A stretch of DNA of 64,000 nt from JBNAVJ01 sp049700455 (GTDB lineage Bacteria; Bacteroidota; Ignavibacteria; Tepidaquicellales; Tepidaquicellaceae). The position numbers were made by a program, and so were the translations under genes. Within the stretch, counting starts at the first letter, position 1, and the number at the start of each line of letters is the position of its first letter. Below, one piece after another: positions 43,418-54,400 of the stretch. The stretch covers positions 620,001 through 684,000 of the forward strand of contig JBNAVJ010000001.1 in the NCBI GenBank assembly GCA_049700455.1. Direction: 5' to 3'. A model generated the notes under the pieces. The model searched no databases. It was given only the letters and a program-made list of their open reading frames with translations, and was not told where the DNA came from.

Positions 43418-44341
43418 ATGAATATTATTGAAATAAGAAATTTGACAAAAATATATCCTGCAAAAACATTTTCAAAAGAAAAAATCCTTGCTCTTAATGA
43501 CGTTTCTTTCTCTGTAAAAAAAGGGGATATATTTGGTTTACTCGGACCCAATGGAGCCGGAAAAACTACGCTAATTAAGATTCTTCTAACAATAGTACAT
43601 CCTTCATCTGGTAACATAAAAGTATATGACTCTAATTTACAACACAGTACTTATAAAAAAAATATTGGTTACTTACCCGAAAACCATCGATTTCCACCAT
43701 ATATGACTGCTGAACAGGTTTTGTTTTATTTTGGTAGTTTGAATGGTCTTTCAAGGAAATTTTTAAGGAATAGAATAGATGAAGTATTAACACTGCTTGA
43801 ATTAACAGAATGGCGGAAGACAAAAATTAAAAAATTCTCTAAAGGAATGTTGCAAAGACTTGCGCTTGCCCAGTCTGTTATAAATGATCCTGAATTACTT
43901 TTTCTTGATGAACCAACGGATGGGGTTGATCCTATCGGGAGGAAGAAAATTCGCGACATCTTACTTAATATGCAACAACACGGAAAAACAATCTTTCTAA
44001 ATTCTCATTTGCTGAGTGAAGTAGAAATGATTTGTAATAGAGTTGCTATACTACATAAAGGGGCTTTGATTCAAGAGTCAACAATCGAAGATTTAACAAC
44101 TTCAAGCAGGATAACTGTATATGAGGTTAAAAACATGTCAGAAAAAGTTCTTAATGAGCTACTGACAAAATATGATGTTACTATTAATACTAAAGAAAGG
44201 TTTTTCTTAAATAGTACTGATCCCATAAAGATTAATGAAGTGATAGATTTTCTCAGATCCAGACAAGTAGAACTGATATCTATTTCAAAGCACAAAGACA
44301 CTCTTGAAAATATGTTTATAAATCTTATAGATCAATCGTAG
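43418..44341 (+). CDS. ABC-2-type transporter ATP-binding protein
   Basis: This 307-residue ATPase subunit of an exporter carries Walker A GPNGAGKT (43-50), a signature FSKGM (140-144; the LSGGQ equivalent), Walker B LLFLDE (160-165), and the switch His in FLNSHLLSEVE. The last 85 residues form the extra C-terminal domain seen in DrrA/NosF/CcmA-like ATPases. The permease gene begins 2 bp later, so they form one transporter. The cargo is not known. Confidence 0.92.
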   Translation: MNIIEIRNLTKIYPAKTFSKEKILALNDVSFSVKKGDIFGLLGPNGAGKTTLIKILLTIVHPSSGNIKVYDSNLQHSTYKKNIGYLPENHRFPPYMTAEQVLFYFGSLNGLSRKFLRNRIDEVLTLLELTEWRKTKIKKFSKGMLQRLALAQSVINDPELLFLDEPTDGVDPIGRKKIRDILLNMQQHGKTIFLNSHLLSEVEMICNRVAILHKGALIQESTIEDLTTSSRITVYEVKNMSEKVLNELLTKYDVTINTKERFFLNSTDPIKINEVIDFLRSRQVELISISKHKDTLENMFINLIDQS

Positions 44342-44343
44342 CA

Positions 44344-45156
44344 ATGTATTTTTTAAATCTTATACTTTTTACACTGCGAGAAACACTTGCCAAAAAAGTT
44401 ATAATTTCATTTTTCATTATTTCGACGCTTATAATAATCTCGTATCTGTTTTTTGTAAACATTGATTCTGTTGAAGGACTTATGACTTTTTTGAAAGAAT
44501 CGGATGTAAAACAAGCGAGGACAATGGTTTTAAATAGTATGATTTTTATGTTGGATATATCATATTTAATGATAATAACTCTTTGTGTTGTAGCAGTATC
44601 AACTTTAATCCCTGATATGCTTAAGTCTGGAAACATTGAACTTCTCCTTTCTAAGCCAATTTCTCGCGACACCTTAATTTTTTCTAAATTTGTAGCTGGA
44701 CTAGTTCTTGTATTTTTTAGTCTTTTATATCTGCTTGGTGGTGTCTGGCTTATAGTTTCGTTGAAATCAGGATATTGGCATATTCAGTTTCTATACTCTG
44801 TATTTTGGTTAACATATTCGTTTGCTGTAATATACTCCCTTGTTATTTTGTTAGGTGTATTAACCCGTAATTCAGTTATTACAATAATCCTGACCATTGT
44901 TTATCTATTTATATTGTCACCAATTCTATCGGCGCGCGAAAAACTAATTTTCAGTTTTGTTTCTGGTAACGTAGTAAAGTTTATCTTTAATTTTTTGTAT
45001 TATGTTTTTCCAAAACCAGTTGATTTACAGTTATTCACACGCGAAATAGTATCGGTTAGTCCTATTTCTACTTATCAACCGGTCATTACTTCCTTTATCT
45101 TTATGGTGGCAGCATTATCGCTTTCAGTTTTAATTTTTAGGAAAAGAGATTTTTAA
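44344..45156 (+). CDS. ABC-2-type transporter permease
   Basis: This 270-residue membrane protein has about six helices (roughly 17-40, 65-90, 115-137, 145-168, 172-195 and 245-265) and no soluble domain, as in NosY/ABC-2 permeases. The N-terminal cytoplasmic helix LILFTLRETLAKK is typical. It forms the channel for the ATPase encoded just upstream. A lipoprotein gene follows after 5 bp and might be a partner. Cargo is unknown; gliding-associated GldF-type exporters are one possible relative. Confidence 0.85.
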   Translation: MYFLNLILFTLRETLAKKVIISFFIISTLIIISYLFFVNIDSVEGLMTFLKESDVKQARTMVLNSMIFMLDISYLMIITLCVVAVSTLIPDMLKSGNIELLLSKPISRDTLIFSKFVAGLVLVFFSLLYLLGGVWLIVSLKSGYWHIQFLYSVFWLTYSFAVIYSLVILLGVLTRNSVITIILTIVYLFILSPILSAREKLIFSFVSGNVVKFIFNFLYYVFPKPVDLQLFTREIVSVSPISTYQPVITSFIFMVAALSLSVLIFRKRDF

Positions 45157-45161
45157 AAAAT

Positions 45162-46253
45162 ATGAAGATTTCCAATTATAAACTTATATTTCTTATATTT
45201 CTTCTTCTCAGTTTTATGTTTTTTGCCTGTTCGAGAAAACTAACACCAGAACCATTACAAATATCCACCAAACAGATTTTTGCTTTACTTCAAGAAAACC
45301 CTCAATTTATAATGTATATGAATTTTAAAAATATGAGAGGTACTGAGTATTGGAGGAATTTTATTAATGATTCGTTGCTCAAAGCAGAGAGTTCTTTTGG
45401 GGGGCTTTTGAACACATTTGCAAGAATTACTCAGACTACAATTTCAACAAATCTTGATGAACTCTATTTTACTAATTCCTGGTATGAAGAGAACGCAATT
45501 GTGTTGAGAGGAGCATTTGACAGAAATACGATATATAATTATTTACATACTGATACTTTGTTTATAAAAATCAATCGTGATGACGGAATTGTTCTTTATA
45601 CATACAAACCCACACAAATGTTTTTCTTTTTTAAAGATAATTTTACTTTATGTGCAAGTTCTTCGTTAGTACAAATTGATAAGATGGTAGCTGTTACTGA
45701 TACTTCAAAATCTGGTTTATTGCTCAATGATAAATTAATGCAGTATATATCTCAAATTTTATATAAAGAACACTTTTGGTTGATAACGGCTGAAAAAACT
45801 TTTGTCCGAGCGATTTTCTTAAATTTAGTAGAATCAAACAAAACTCCCTCAGGACGAGATACAACAGCTTTGCTTGATTCAGCTGTGATTAAAAATAAGT
45901 CAAGACTTGATTCCCTCAATCAGCTTGAAAATACTGCCATTAATAAACTACATCAAAAAATCACTTATGTGTCGTTTTCTGGAAAAATGAGAAATGACTT
46001 GCGAGTAATGATTCAATTTGGGTGTAACAATGAAGAGGATGTAGACTATGTTTATAAGTTTTTCTCCGGGGTAATCTCTGCTATTAAAATAGGATCATCA
46101 TTCAATAAAAGTGATAAAAATCAGGAACTTTTTAAAATGTTAGATCAAATTGATTTAAAGATACAAGATTCAACTATATATATTCGTTTTATTGTAACGA
46201 AAGATAATATTAATCAAATACGAAAGTTAAAACCACTGACACTTACAAACTAA
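45162..46253 (+). CDS. Putative lipoprotein of unknown function
   Basis: The 363-residue protein has a lipoprotein signal (hydrophobic 8-21, then FFAC with Cys23). The mature protein begins with a FALLQENPQFIMYMNF segment and has mixed alpha/beta composition without a recognised domain. Its start lies 5 bp after the permease gene, so it is probably part of that unit. It overlaps the convergent fbp gene by 11 bp at the 3' end. No relative was recalled, so it is a real candidate for an uncharacterised FCB-group family. Confidence 0.65.
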   Translation: MKISNYKLIFLIFLLLSFMFFACSRKLTPEPLQISTKQIFALLQENPQFIMYMNFKNMRGTEYWRNFINDSLLKAESSFGGLLNTFARITQTTISTNLDELYFTNSWYEENAIVLRGAFDRNTIYNYLHTDTLFIKINRDDGIVLYTYKPTQMFFFFKDNFTLCASSSLVQIDKMVAVTDTSKSGLLLNDKLMQYISQILYKEHFWLITAEKTFVRAIFLNLVESNKTPSGRDTTALLDSAVIKNKSRLDSLNQLENTAINKLHQKITYVSFSGKMRNDLRVMIQFGCNNEEDVDYVYKFFSGVISAIKIGSSFNKSDKNQELFKMLDQIDLKIQDSTIYIRFIVTKDNINQIRKLKPLTLTN

Positions 46254-47265
46254 TCTCTCCTGAAATAAATCGTTCTACTAACTTTACTTCTTCTTCACTG
46301 CCTATAAATAGCGGTGTTCGTTGATGAAGATCTTTGGGTTGAATTTCTAGAATCCTGTGTGAACCATCGGTTGCCCTACCACCTGCTTGTTCAATTATAA
46401 ATGCAAGAGGGTTTGCTTCATACATCAAGCGTAATTTTCCATTTTTGTTTTTACTATCAGCTGGATATAAAAACACTCCACCATAAAGTAAATTTCTATG
46501 AAAGTCTGCTACCAAGGATCCTACATATCGAGATGAGTAAGGCCGGTTTGTTGCTTTATCTTCTTGTTTTATATAATTAATATAGTCTTGAATGGGTTTA
46601 GACCACTTAGAATAATTACCTTCATTTACAGAGTAAGTAGTAGCTCTCGTGGGTATTTTCATATTTTCGTAAGATAACAAGAATTCCCCTACAGAAGGAT
46701 CAAGTGTAAAACCGTGAACACCTTTCCCTGCAGTATACACCATAATAGTACTTGAGCCATAAACACAATAACCGGCAGCAATCTGGTTTAAGCCGCTTTG
46801 TAAGCAATCATCAAGTGTTGCTGGACCTGATTTAGACTTCCTTTTATATATAGAAAATATTGTCCCAATCGAAATATTGGCATCTATATTAGATGAACCA
46901 TCCAGTGGATCAAAGTGAACTATGTATTTGTTTAGCACATCGTGATGAAAGAATTTGTCTTCCATTATGAGATAACTATCTTCTTCTTCTGAACATACCG
47001 CACAGGCATGTCCCCCAATTTGCATAGTATGAAGCAGAATCTCATTAGCATACTGATCGAGTTTCTTTACCTCTTCCCCTTGAATATTTTTTTCTCCCGT
47101 TAAGCCAAGTATATCAATTAACCCGGCTCTATTTACTTCAAGAGATACAACCTTACAGGCAAGCGCTATGTCATAAAGTAAATCCGATAATTGTCCCGTG
47201 GCTTCGGGAATTTTTCTTTCTTCTTCAATAATATGACGGTAAAGAGTTGTGAATTTCTTAATCAT
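46243..47265 (-). CDS. fbp: Fructose-1,6-bisphosphatase, class I
   Basis: A 340-residue gluconeogenic enzyme that dephosphorylates fructose 1,6-bisphosphate. The metal site D119-P-L-D122-G-S-S, the acidic SEEED loop near 92 and the C-terminal KLRLMYEANPLAFIIEQAGG motif are all class I signatures. It lies 17 bp downstream of radA on the minus strand and may share its transcript. AMP inhibition, common in class I enzymes, cannot be read from the sequence. Confidence 0.95.
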   Translation of the reverse strand: MIKKFTTLYRHIIEEERKIPEATGQLSDLLYDIALACKVVSLEVNRAGLIDILGLTGEKNIQGEEVKKLDQYANEILLHTMQIGGHACAVCSEEEDSYLIMEDKFFHHDVLNKYIVHFDPLDGSSNIDANISIGTIFSIYKRKSKSGPATLDDCLQSGLNQIAAGYCVYGSSTIMVYTAGKGVHGFTLDPSVGEFLLSYENMKIPTRATTYSVNEGNYSKWSKPIQDYINYIKQEDKATNRPYSSRYVGSLVADFHRNLLYGGVFLYPADSKNKNGKLRLMYEANPLAFIIEQAGGRATDGSHRILEIQPKDLHQRTPLFIGSEEEVKLVERFISGEISL

Positions 47266-47282
47266 AGTTAGTATCTATTTGG

Positions 47283-48650
47283 TTAAAAAAGAAACTCTAT
47301 GACTTCATTGATCTTTTGAACCCCAAATGGCTTGATATTATATTTCTTAAGGTTCAAGTTTTTCAAATTATTTTTAGGAACAACTATAGTTTTAAATCCT
47401 AGTTTTGCTGCTTCATTAATTCTCTTTTCTATATTATGGATTGTTCTAATTTCACCGGCAAGGCCTACTTCCCCGATAACAACGGTTTGCGAATCTATTG
47501 GGATATCACAGAATGAAGAATATAAACTCATTGCTACTGCTAAATCAATTGCCGGTTCTTCAATTTTGATTCCTCCTGCAACATTTATGAAAATATCTTG
47601 CTTATTGAGAAAAAGTCCAGCACGTTTTTCAAGTACAGCAATAATGATGTTTAGTCTTTTATAATCAAAACCTATAGCGGTCCTCTGAGGTACAGCATAA
47701 TTAGATGAGGAAACAAGGGCTTGTACTTCAATCAAAACTGGACGCGTGCCTTCAATAGCAGAGGAAATAACACAACCAGAAGCTCCGTAATTACGTTGTG
47801 AGAGAAAAACTTCACTGGGGTTAGGTACCTCTCTTAATCCGTTTTCGGTCATTTCAAAAATGCCAATTTCATTTGTCGAACCAAATCGATTTTTTATACT
47901 TCGTAGAATTCTATAATAATGGGTTCTTTCTCCTTCAAATTGCAATACAACATCCACCATATGTTCAATTATTTTTGGTCCAGCAAGACTACCATCTTTT
48001 GTAATATGACCAACAAGAAATATTGAAATATTCTGAGACTTTGCTATTTTTGTTAAGAGAGAAGTTGATTCCCTTAATTGTGTGACTGTCCCGGGAGAAC
48101 TTTCAAGGTCAGGTCTATATACAGTTTGTATTGAATCTATAACAACTATTTCAGGAGAATATTGTTCAATCAAGACTGTTACAATTTCTAAATCTGTTTC
48201 AGACACAATATAAAAGTTTTCTGGAATTACATTAATACGTTCAGCTCTTAATCTTATTTGCGAAGCCGATTCTTCACCGCTCACGTATAAAATTTTTTTA
48301 TCTTTAAGTTTGTTAGCTATTTGCAGCATCAATGTTGATTTACCTATTCCTGGATCGCCACCTATTAGCAAGACTGAACCTGTAACAATCCCCCCACCTA
48401 AAACTCTGTCAAGTTCTTCAATGCCGGTCTTGATTCTTGTTTCCGTTTGATTGGCTACTTCATGAAGTAATTTTATGTTTGCAGATTGTGATTTTATCAA
48501 AGAATGTTTGGTATTTTTCTTTTTAGAAACTTCGATTAGTTCTTCAACAAAACTATTCCAGCTAAAACATTCGGGACACTTTCCAAGCCATTTAGGGCTG
48601 GTGTATCCACAATTCTGACATACAAATTTTGATTTCGTAGCTGATTTCAT
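47283..48650 (-). CDS. radA: DNA repair protein RadA
   Basis: The 455-residue RecA-family ATPase promotes branch migration in recombinational repair. It has an N-terminal zinc finger (C11, C14, C25, C28), the RecA-like core with GGDPGIGKST, the RadA-specific KNRFGS motif and a C-terminal Lon-protease-like domain (about 290-455). No catalytic Ser/Lys pair is expected in that domain. The 126-bp gap upstream, shared with the divergent tsaC gene, should contain both promoters. Confidence 0.96.
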   Translation of the reverse strand: MKSATKSKFVCQNCGYTSPKWLGKCPECFSWNSFVEELIEVSKKKNTKHSLIKSQSANIKLLHEVANQTETRIKTGIEELDRVLGGGIVTGSVLLIGGDPGIGKSTLMLQIANKLKDKKILYVSGEESASQIRLRAERINVIPENFYIVSETDLEIVTVLIEQYSPEIVVIDSIQTVYRPDLESSPGTVTQLRESTSLLTKIAKSQNISIFLVGHITKDGSLAGPKIIEHMVDVVLQFEGERTHYYRILRSIKNRFGSTNEIGIFEMTENGLREVPNPSEVFLSQRNYGASGCVISSAIEGTRPVLIEVQALVSSSNYAVPQRTAIGFDYKRLNIIIAVLEKRAGLFLNKQDIFINVAGGIKIEEPAIDLAVAMSLYSSFCDIPIDSQTVVIGEVGLAGEIRTIHNIEKRINEAAKLGFKTIVVPKNNLKNLNLKKYNIKPFGVQKINEVIEFLF

Positions 48651-48776
48651 ATTTTGTTAGAAAATATAATAAATTTCACTAAATAAAAAGTGTTTTTATT
48701 TGGTGATGTTTTAAAAACTGTAAGGTGGAATTGGTTTTATATATGAACTTATAATTCTATAAATTATTTTTAAAAT

Positions 48777-49727
48777 ATGACTCAGATTATAAAAAATCCT
48801 GTAATAGCAGCTGAGGAGATACTTAAAGGGAATGTTGTTGCAATACCTACTGAAACCGTATATGGCTTGGGAGCTAATGGGTTGAATCCTGAAGCTGTTT
48901 TGAAAATTTATGAAATAAAAAAAAGACCCCTTTTTAATCCTCTTATACTTCATATTGATGACATAGAGGGAATAAAAAATTATGCCAGTAATATTTCTAA
49001 AGATCTTCTGAAACTTGCAGAGAAATTTTCCCCAGGTCCAATTACCTTTGTTGTTAGAAAAAAATCAATAGTTCCTGATATTGTAACAGGGGGGCTCTCT
49101 ACGGTAGCAATTAGAATACCATCTCATAAAATAATACGGGAAGTATTGAAGCTTACCGGAGTACCTATTGCTGCACCCTCTGCAAATATTTTTGGTAGGA
49201 CTTCACCTACTACTGCAAAGGAAGTTCTTGAAGAGCTAAAAGGGAAAATTCCCTATGTTCTTGATGGGGGAAAATGTTCAGTGGGAATTGAATCAACTAT
49301 AGTGGGATTTTTTGATAATAAGGTAAAAATTTTAAGACCAGGCTACATTAGCCGTAAGCAAATAGAAAATGTTTTGAAAAAAAATGTTGAACTGGCTTCC
49401 GAAGTTCAAGGTAAAGTGCTTTCACCAGGGCAATTGAAAAGCCACTATGCACCAATTACAAAACTGTACCTTTGTGAAGATGTTAATCTTTTTCGAAACA
49501 AAAAGAATATCGGTGTTCTTGATTTTAGTAAATATAATTCATTAAAGGAGATTGCTTTAAACTTATTTTCTGATATAAGAAAGTTAGATAGGAGAGGATA
49601 CAAATTTATTGTTTCAGAACTCGTACAAAATAGAGGAATAGGGGAGGCAATTAACGATCGTTTACTCCGAGCATCATCTGGCTTTATTAAAGTTAGTAAA
49701 GGAAAACTTACGTTTGTTAAGAAGTAG
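48777..49727 (+). CDS. tsaC: L-threonylcarbamoyladenylate synthase, Sua5 type
   Basis: This 316-residue enzyme makes threonylcarbamoyl-AMP for the t6A37 modification of ANN-decoding tRNAs. The N-terminal YrdC domain is recognised by VVAIPTETVYGLGANG, the KKRPLFNPLILH loop, PSANIFGRTSPT and VGIESTIV. The extra C-terminal domain (SPGQLKSHYAP onwards) shows it is the longer Sua5 form rather than short TsaC. It is 126 bp from the divergent radA gene. Confidence 0.95.
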   Translation: MTQIIKNPVIAAEEILKGNVVAIPTETVYGLGANGLNPEAVLKIYEIKKRPLFNPLILHIDDIEGIKNYASNISKDLLKLAEKFSPGPITFVVRKKSIVPDIVTGGLSTVAIRIPSHKIIREVLKLTGVPIAAPSANIFGRTSPTTAKEVLEELKGKIPYVLDGGKCSVGIESTIVGFFDNKVKILRPGYISRKQIENVLKKNVELASEVQGKVLSPGQLKSHYAPITKLYLCEDVNLFRNKKNIGVLDFSKYNSLKEIALNLFSDIRKLDRRGYKFIVSELVQNRGIGEAINDRLLRASSGFIKVSKGKLTFVKK

Positions 49728-49748
49728 TATTATATCATTGTATATCCT

Positions 49749-49777
49749 TTTGTCTTATTTCTAAAATTATAATTTTT
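49749..49777 (+). promoter_or_regulatory. Candidate Bacteroidota-type promoter for the VWA locus
   Basis: TTTG at 49749-49752 is followed after 17 bases by TAATTTTT (49770-49777), a match to TTTG / TAnnTTTG in all but the last base. It lies in the 83-bp gap after tsaC and about 33 bases before the ATG of the VWA gene, where a promoter is expected. Confidence 0.38.
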
Positions 49778-49810
49778 AAACATATTAATGTAAGTCTAAA
49801 TATACGGTAT

Positions 49811-51448
49811 ATGAAAACGATATTTTTTACAATAAGTTTATTTTTATGTTGTGCAAGTTTATCCTCAGGACAGAGTGAAAAGCAAATTACTTTCCTCTTT
49901 GATAATTCTGGTAGTATGTCTGGTTATTACAGAGAACGTAGTAGTTCATTTTTAACTTTTGCAACCTCACTCATCAAGAATTCTATTAATAACAATGATG
50001 ATATTTCAATAATGTTATTTTCTAAAACGGAACTTAAGCGAGGAATTAAGTCTCCAGTTACTATTTTTAGTGGAAAAGCTAAAGACTTAATTCCCGATGT
50101 ATTGTCAAAACAATTTCAGCTTACAAAAGGTATTGATGGACAACTTGGTAATACAGATTTGATTGAAGCTCTGGATAGCGGGCTGCAAAGATTTGGAAAT
50201 AAACAAGGTGTTATATGGATGTTAACAGACAATATTAATGATGTAAGTGGAACAGGGGACTCATCATATTACAATACTCTATTGTTTTACAGCAGGCTTA
50301 AAAATGATACCAATTTTCGTAAAATCCTTATGTTCCCAATTCCTGAAAAAGTATTGGAAGGAGGATATAACTCTTATGGTTATGTGTTATATGGAATGGT
50401 TTATAGCAAAAGTTCCCTGTCACAAATAGAACTTGAAAAGTTTCATTTTTATCTAACAAATGTGGGTATAAAGTCGAAGCCAATTACTTTGAAACCATTA
50501 GATGTGGCCAGCTTTGTAATTAAACCGCGCCAACTACCAAAGCAGATAATCCCTCACAAACTGTATTTTGATGGTAGAGCTATTAGAGGAGTCGACTTTG
50601 AAGAAGGGGAAGTAATTAAGGAACGCTTTGACGATCTTATACTAAAATCGAATTTATTCCCATATTATCTAAAAAAAGCAAATCTCCGAATAAGACTTGA
50701 AAATCTTGCCTCTTCTGATTATTCTGTTATTAATTCGGGAACACAAATTATATTTCCAACTTCTGTAACAATGATAAAACCTGAAGGAGAAGTTGCGGGG
50801 GTTACTCTGATATTCAGTATGCCAGAGATAAAACCCAAGTTTTCACTTAATACAATTCTTAGAGATTATTTTACAGTTAGTGGGAACTTTGTACTTGAGA
50901 TAACCGATGCTGAGGTAGTGCTTGATGAAGCATATATGAATAGTTTAACTCAACTCTTTGCGTTGAAATCAGTGCCTGAAATATTTTATCCCCATCTTAA
51001 AGATAACAAAATAATAAGCATTATACCTTTTGAAATTCAAATTAAGTATGGTGTCTGGAGAATAATTTTACTTATCTCTATTTTATTGATATTGGTGGTT
51101 GCCGTAACACTAATAGTATATATAGTTTTTCGAAAACGCAAGTTTACAATATTGATAAATAATAATATTATGGAAACTGTATACTTAAGTATCTTGGGTT
51201 CGTTTCCAATATTTGGAGAGAATGTTGGGTTACTTGCTCGACTGAAGAAATCCTTATTTAACACAATTTATTTAATACATTCAGCTAATACTTCTACTCC
51301 CTATAGAAAAATAATGCTTCGTGAGGGAATTCCCGAAATAATTGAATATGATAATTATAATCAAACAAAAAGGGTTTCTATTGAGCTTAAGAAAGAAAAA
51401 GTAGATGATTCCTCAACAGGATCATTGTCAAACCCTGAGTTTTATTAA
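49811..51448 (+). CDS. Membrane-anchored von Willebrand factor A protein
   Basis: The 545-residue protein begins with a signal peptide (residues 1-20, SLSSG). The VWA domain (about 25-210) has an intact MIDAS metal site D31-x-S33-x-S35 (DNSGSMSG), a Thr in LGNTDLIEAL and the Asp in MLTDNIND. A beta-rich region follows, then one membrane helix (about 417-438) with a basic stop-transfer end (FRKRK) and a cytoplasmic tail of about 105 residues. The VWA domain therefore faces the periplasm. The next gene, a large barrel-like protein, begins 6 bp later. The ligand is unknown, and a role in assembling or sensing envelope proteins is inferred. Confidence 0.8.
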   Translation: MKTIFFTISLFLCCASLSSGQSEKQITFLFDNSGSMSGYYRERSSSFLTFATSLIKNSINNNDDISIMLFSKTELKRGIKSPVTIFSGKAKDLIPDVLSKQFQLTKGIDGQLGNTDLIEALDSGLQRFGNKQGVIWMLTDNINDVSGTGDSSYYNTLLFYSRLKNDTNFRKILMFPIPEKVLEGGYNSYGYVLYGMVYSKSSLSQIELEKFHFYLTNVGIKSKPITLKPLDVASFVIKPRQLPKQIIPHKLYFDGRAIRGVDFEEGEVIKERFDDLILKSNLFPYYLKKANLRIRLENLASSDYSVINSGTQIIFPTSVTMIKPEGEVAGVTLIFSMPEIKPKFSLNTILRDYFTVSGNFVLEITDAEVVLDEAYMNSLTQLFALKSVPEIFYPHLKDNKIISIIPFEIQIKYGVWRIILLISILLILVVAVTLIVYIVFRKRKFTILINNNIMETVYLSILGSFPIFGENVGLLARLKKSLFNTIYLIHSANTSTPYRKIMLREGIPEIIEYDNYNQTKRVSIELKKEKVDDSSTGSLSNPEFY

Positions 51449-51454
51449 ATTCTA

Positions 51455-54400
51455 ATGGTGTCTGTGTGCAGAGATAGTGCGTTTTATATCCGCTTGTATT
51501 TACTGTTAGCTTTTGTAACTGCAATTAATTCTTTATCTAATATTTCTTTTGCTCAGGTTGATATCAATTCAAAGTTACAAGTTTTCGAACTTACCTTTAA
51601 AGATACTATCTTAATTACAGGTGATAAATTTCTGATTCAGAACTCGGACACATTAGAAATTGAAAACTTCAAGTTAAAGCGATTTGATGATTATATAATA
51701 GATTATAACAAGGGGATAATAAAGTTTTCTGTAAATTTATTCCAAAATTACCCCCTAGATACAAATCGTATTTACAAATTAAAAGTTAAATATGATCTTT
51801 TTCCGTTTCTTTTAAAGGATGAATATTCCTTATATGATATAGTTCTTGAAAGGGATACTTTAACAGGGGATACAGTTCAATATGCTATTGAAAAAGGGAA
51901 CGTGTTTGAAAATTTGTTTGAGACGAGCGAACTTGAAAAATCCGGAAGTATTTTTAGGGGTTTTACTGTTGGCTCAAATAGAGATTTAACATTGAATTCC
52001 GGATTCAGATTACAGATGAATGGCAAATTATCTCGTGATATTGAAATAACTGCTGCATTAACAGATGAAAATACATCTATTCAGCCAGAAGGTAACACAT
52101 TGAAATTACAGGAGCTTGATAAAGTATATATAGAACTTAAAAGCAAAAATGTAACAGCAACAATCGGAGATATTGATATAAATTTTCACAAGTCAGAATT
52201 TTTTAATTTAAGCAGAAAAATTCAAGGAGCAAAGGGATTTGGGGACTTTAACTTTGGAAATTTTTTGCTAACCGGAGCAGTCTCAAGAGGTAAGTTTAGC
52301 ACAAATTCATTTAATGGGATTGATGGTGTACAAGGACCATATAGACTTTCAGGGAGTAATAATGAAATCAATATTTTGGTGCTTTCCGGTACAGAAAAAG
52401 TTTATCTGGATGGAGTACTTCTAACTCGCGGGGAACAGGCAGATTATATTATAGATTATGCCTTAGGCCAAATTACCTTTACTAATAAAAGAATAATAAC
52501 TAATGCTTCGCGTATTGTTGTTGATTTTGAATATACAGAAAGAAGATATAGTCGAACTTTTGTTGCTTATAATAATAATCTTTCCCTTGTCAAAAACAAG
52601 TTTGATATAGGTTTTTCATATCTTAATGAAACAGATAATGAAAATAAGACTATTGATTTTGACCTATCCGATTCAGACAGGGTCATATTACGAAATGCTG
52701 GGGACGAGCCAACACGAGCTTTTAAATCGGGTGTTACCTATGCTGGACGGGATTCTATTACATTCAGAGGTATCGGGGCTTATGTGAAAATAGATACTAT
52801 AATTAATGGACAAAATTATTCGTTTTATCGATTTGCTCCGGCTGATTCAAATGCTGTGTATAATGTGAGCTTTTCCTATGTCGGACAGGGAAAAGGGGAT
52901 TATAGTAACATTAGTTCATATCAGTACAAATTTGTTGGTATAAATCAAGGGAGTTATGCACCAGTTATTTTTCTGCCGGTACCTACTGGATATCAATTAG
53001 TTGGTACTACAGTAAATTTATCTTTATTCAAAGACGATGCTCTAAAATTTTCATTTGAAGGGGCATATTCATATTTGAATAAAAATAAATTTTCTGATAA
53101 TGCAAATCTTGGAGGAATTGCTTTTTCAGGAAATATTGGTCTTTTACGGAGAAAATTTAATATTTTGGGTATCAGGTTTGAAGAACTTCAGATGAAATAT
53201 AAAGAACGTTACATTAATAAAAATTTCAATGCTATTGATAGAATAAATGAAGTGGAGTTCTACCGTAATTATGACTTAACAAACCTAAATACTGCAAACG
53301 AAAACTTTCGTGAAGGCTGGCTTAGCCTTATACCATCTACCCAGCTCCAGATAATAGCCAATATAGGCCATCTGCAAAGAGAAGATTTGTTTACTTCTAC
53401 TCGTCTTATAGGAGAATTTAGGGTCGGAGATTTTAGTAATTATGTTGACACCTCACGTTTCCCTAAATTAAAATATTCGGTAGAAAAGGTTTCAAGTAAA
53501 AACAAGCAGGACAATATGGAGGGCACGTGGACTAAACACAATGCTGAATTTAAATACAGAGCCTTTTTAAAGAAAAAAAAATCAGATCAACCAATCTTGG
53601 AAATTTCAACCAACTTGAATTCGGAAAAGAAAGAGAACTTTCTGCACACCAGTAACACAGATAGTCTGACTACCCTAAGCTTTGGATTTTTTGAAATTAT
53701 AACTAGAATGGGGCTTAATAATATATGGGATTTTAATTTTTATTCTGAATTTAATTATCGGAAAGATGATTCTCCAGTGAGTAATGAACTTTCGAATTTT
53801 TCTAAATTATTTATTCAACGATATGGGTTTTCATACACCGCCAGTAACTGGTTCTATTCAAATGTAGATTTGTCTATACAAAATAGAAAGTATACGGAGG
53901 TTGCACGACGATTAAACTATCAAGATAATAAGTCGGTTTTAGTAAATTCTCGGTTTAGAATTTCACCTCTTCGAGGTGCACTTCAAACAGATTTATTCTA
54001 TATGTTATCAAGTGAAAGAACTGCAAAAATTCAAAAGCTTTTTGTCCTTGTTCCAATTGGACAGGGTAATTATATATATCTTGGGGACCTCAATAAAAAT
54101 GGAATTCAGGATGAGAACGAATTTCAGCTTGTTAACTACGATGGAAATTATATTAAGTTAAATCTTCCTACTGATGAATTTTTCCCTACTGTTGAGTTAA
54201 AGACTTCAGCCAGTATCTATCTAAAACCTTCCAGATACTTATCCCTCTCAAATAATAATTTATTGTTTGTTCTAATTAATAACATCTCTACTGAAACGAT
54301 TCTACGTGTTGAAGAAAAAAGCAAAGACCCTACAACAGAAAATATATACTTTCTAAAGTTTAATACTTTTCTTAATGATTCAAATACACTTGTTGGTAAT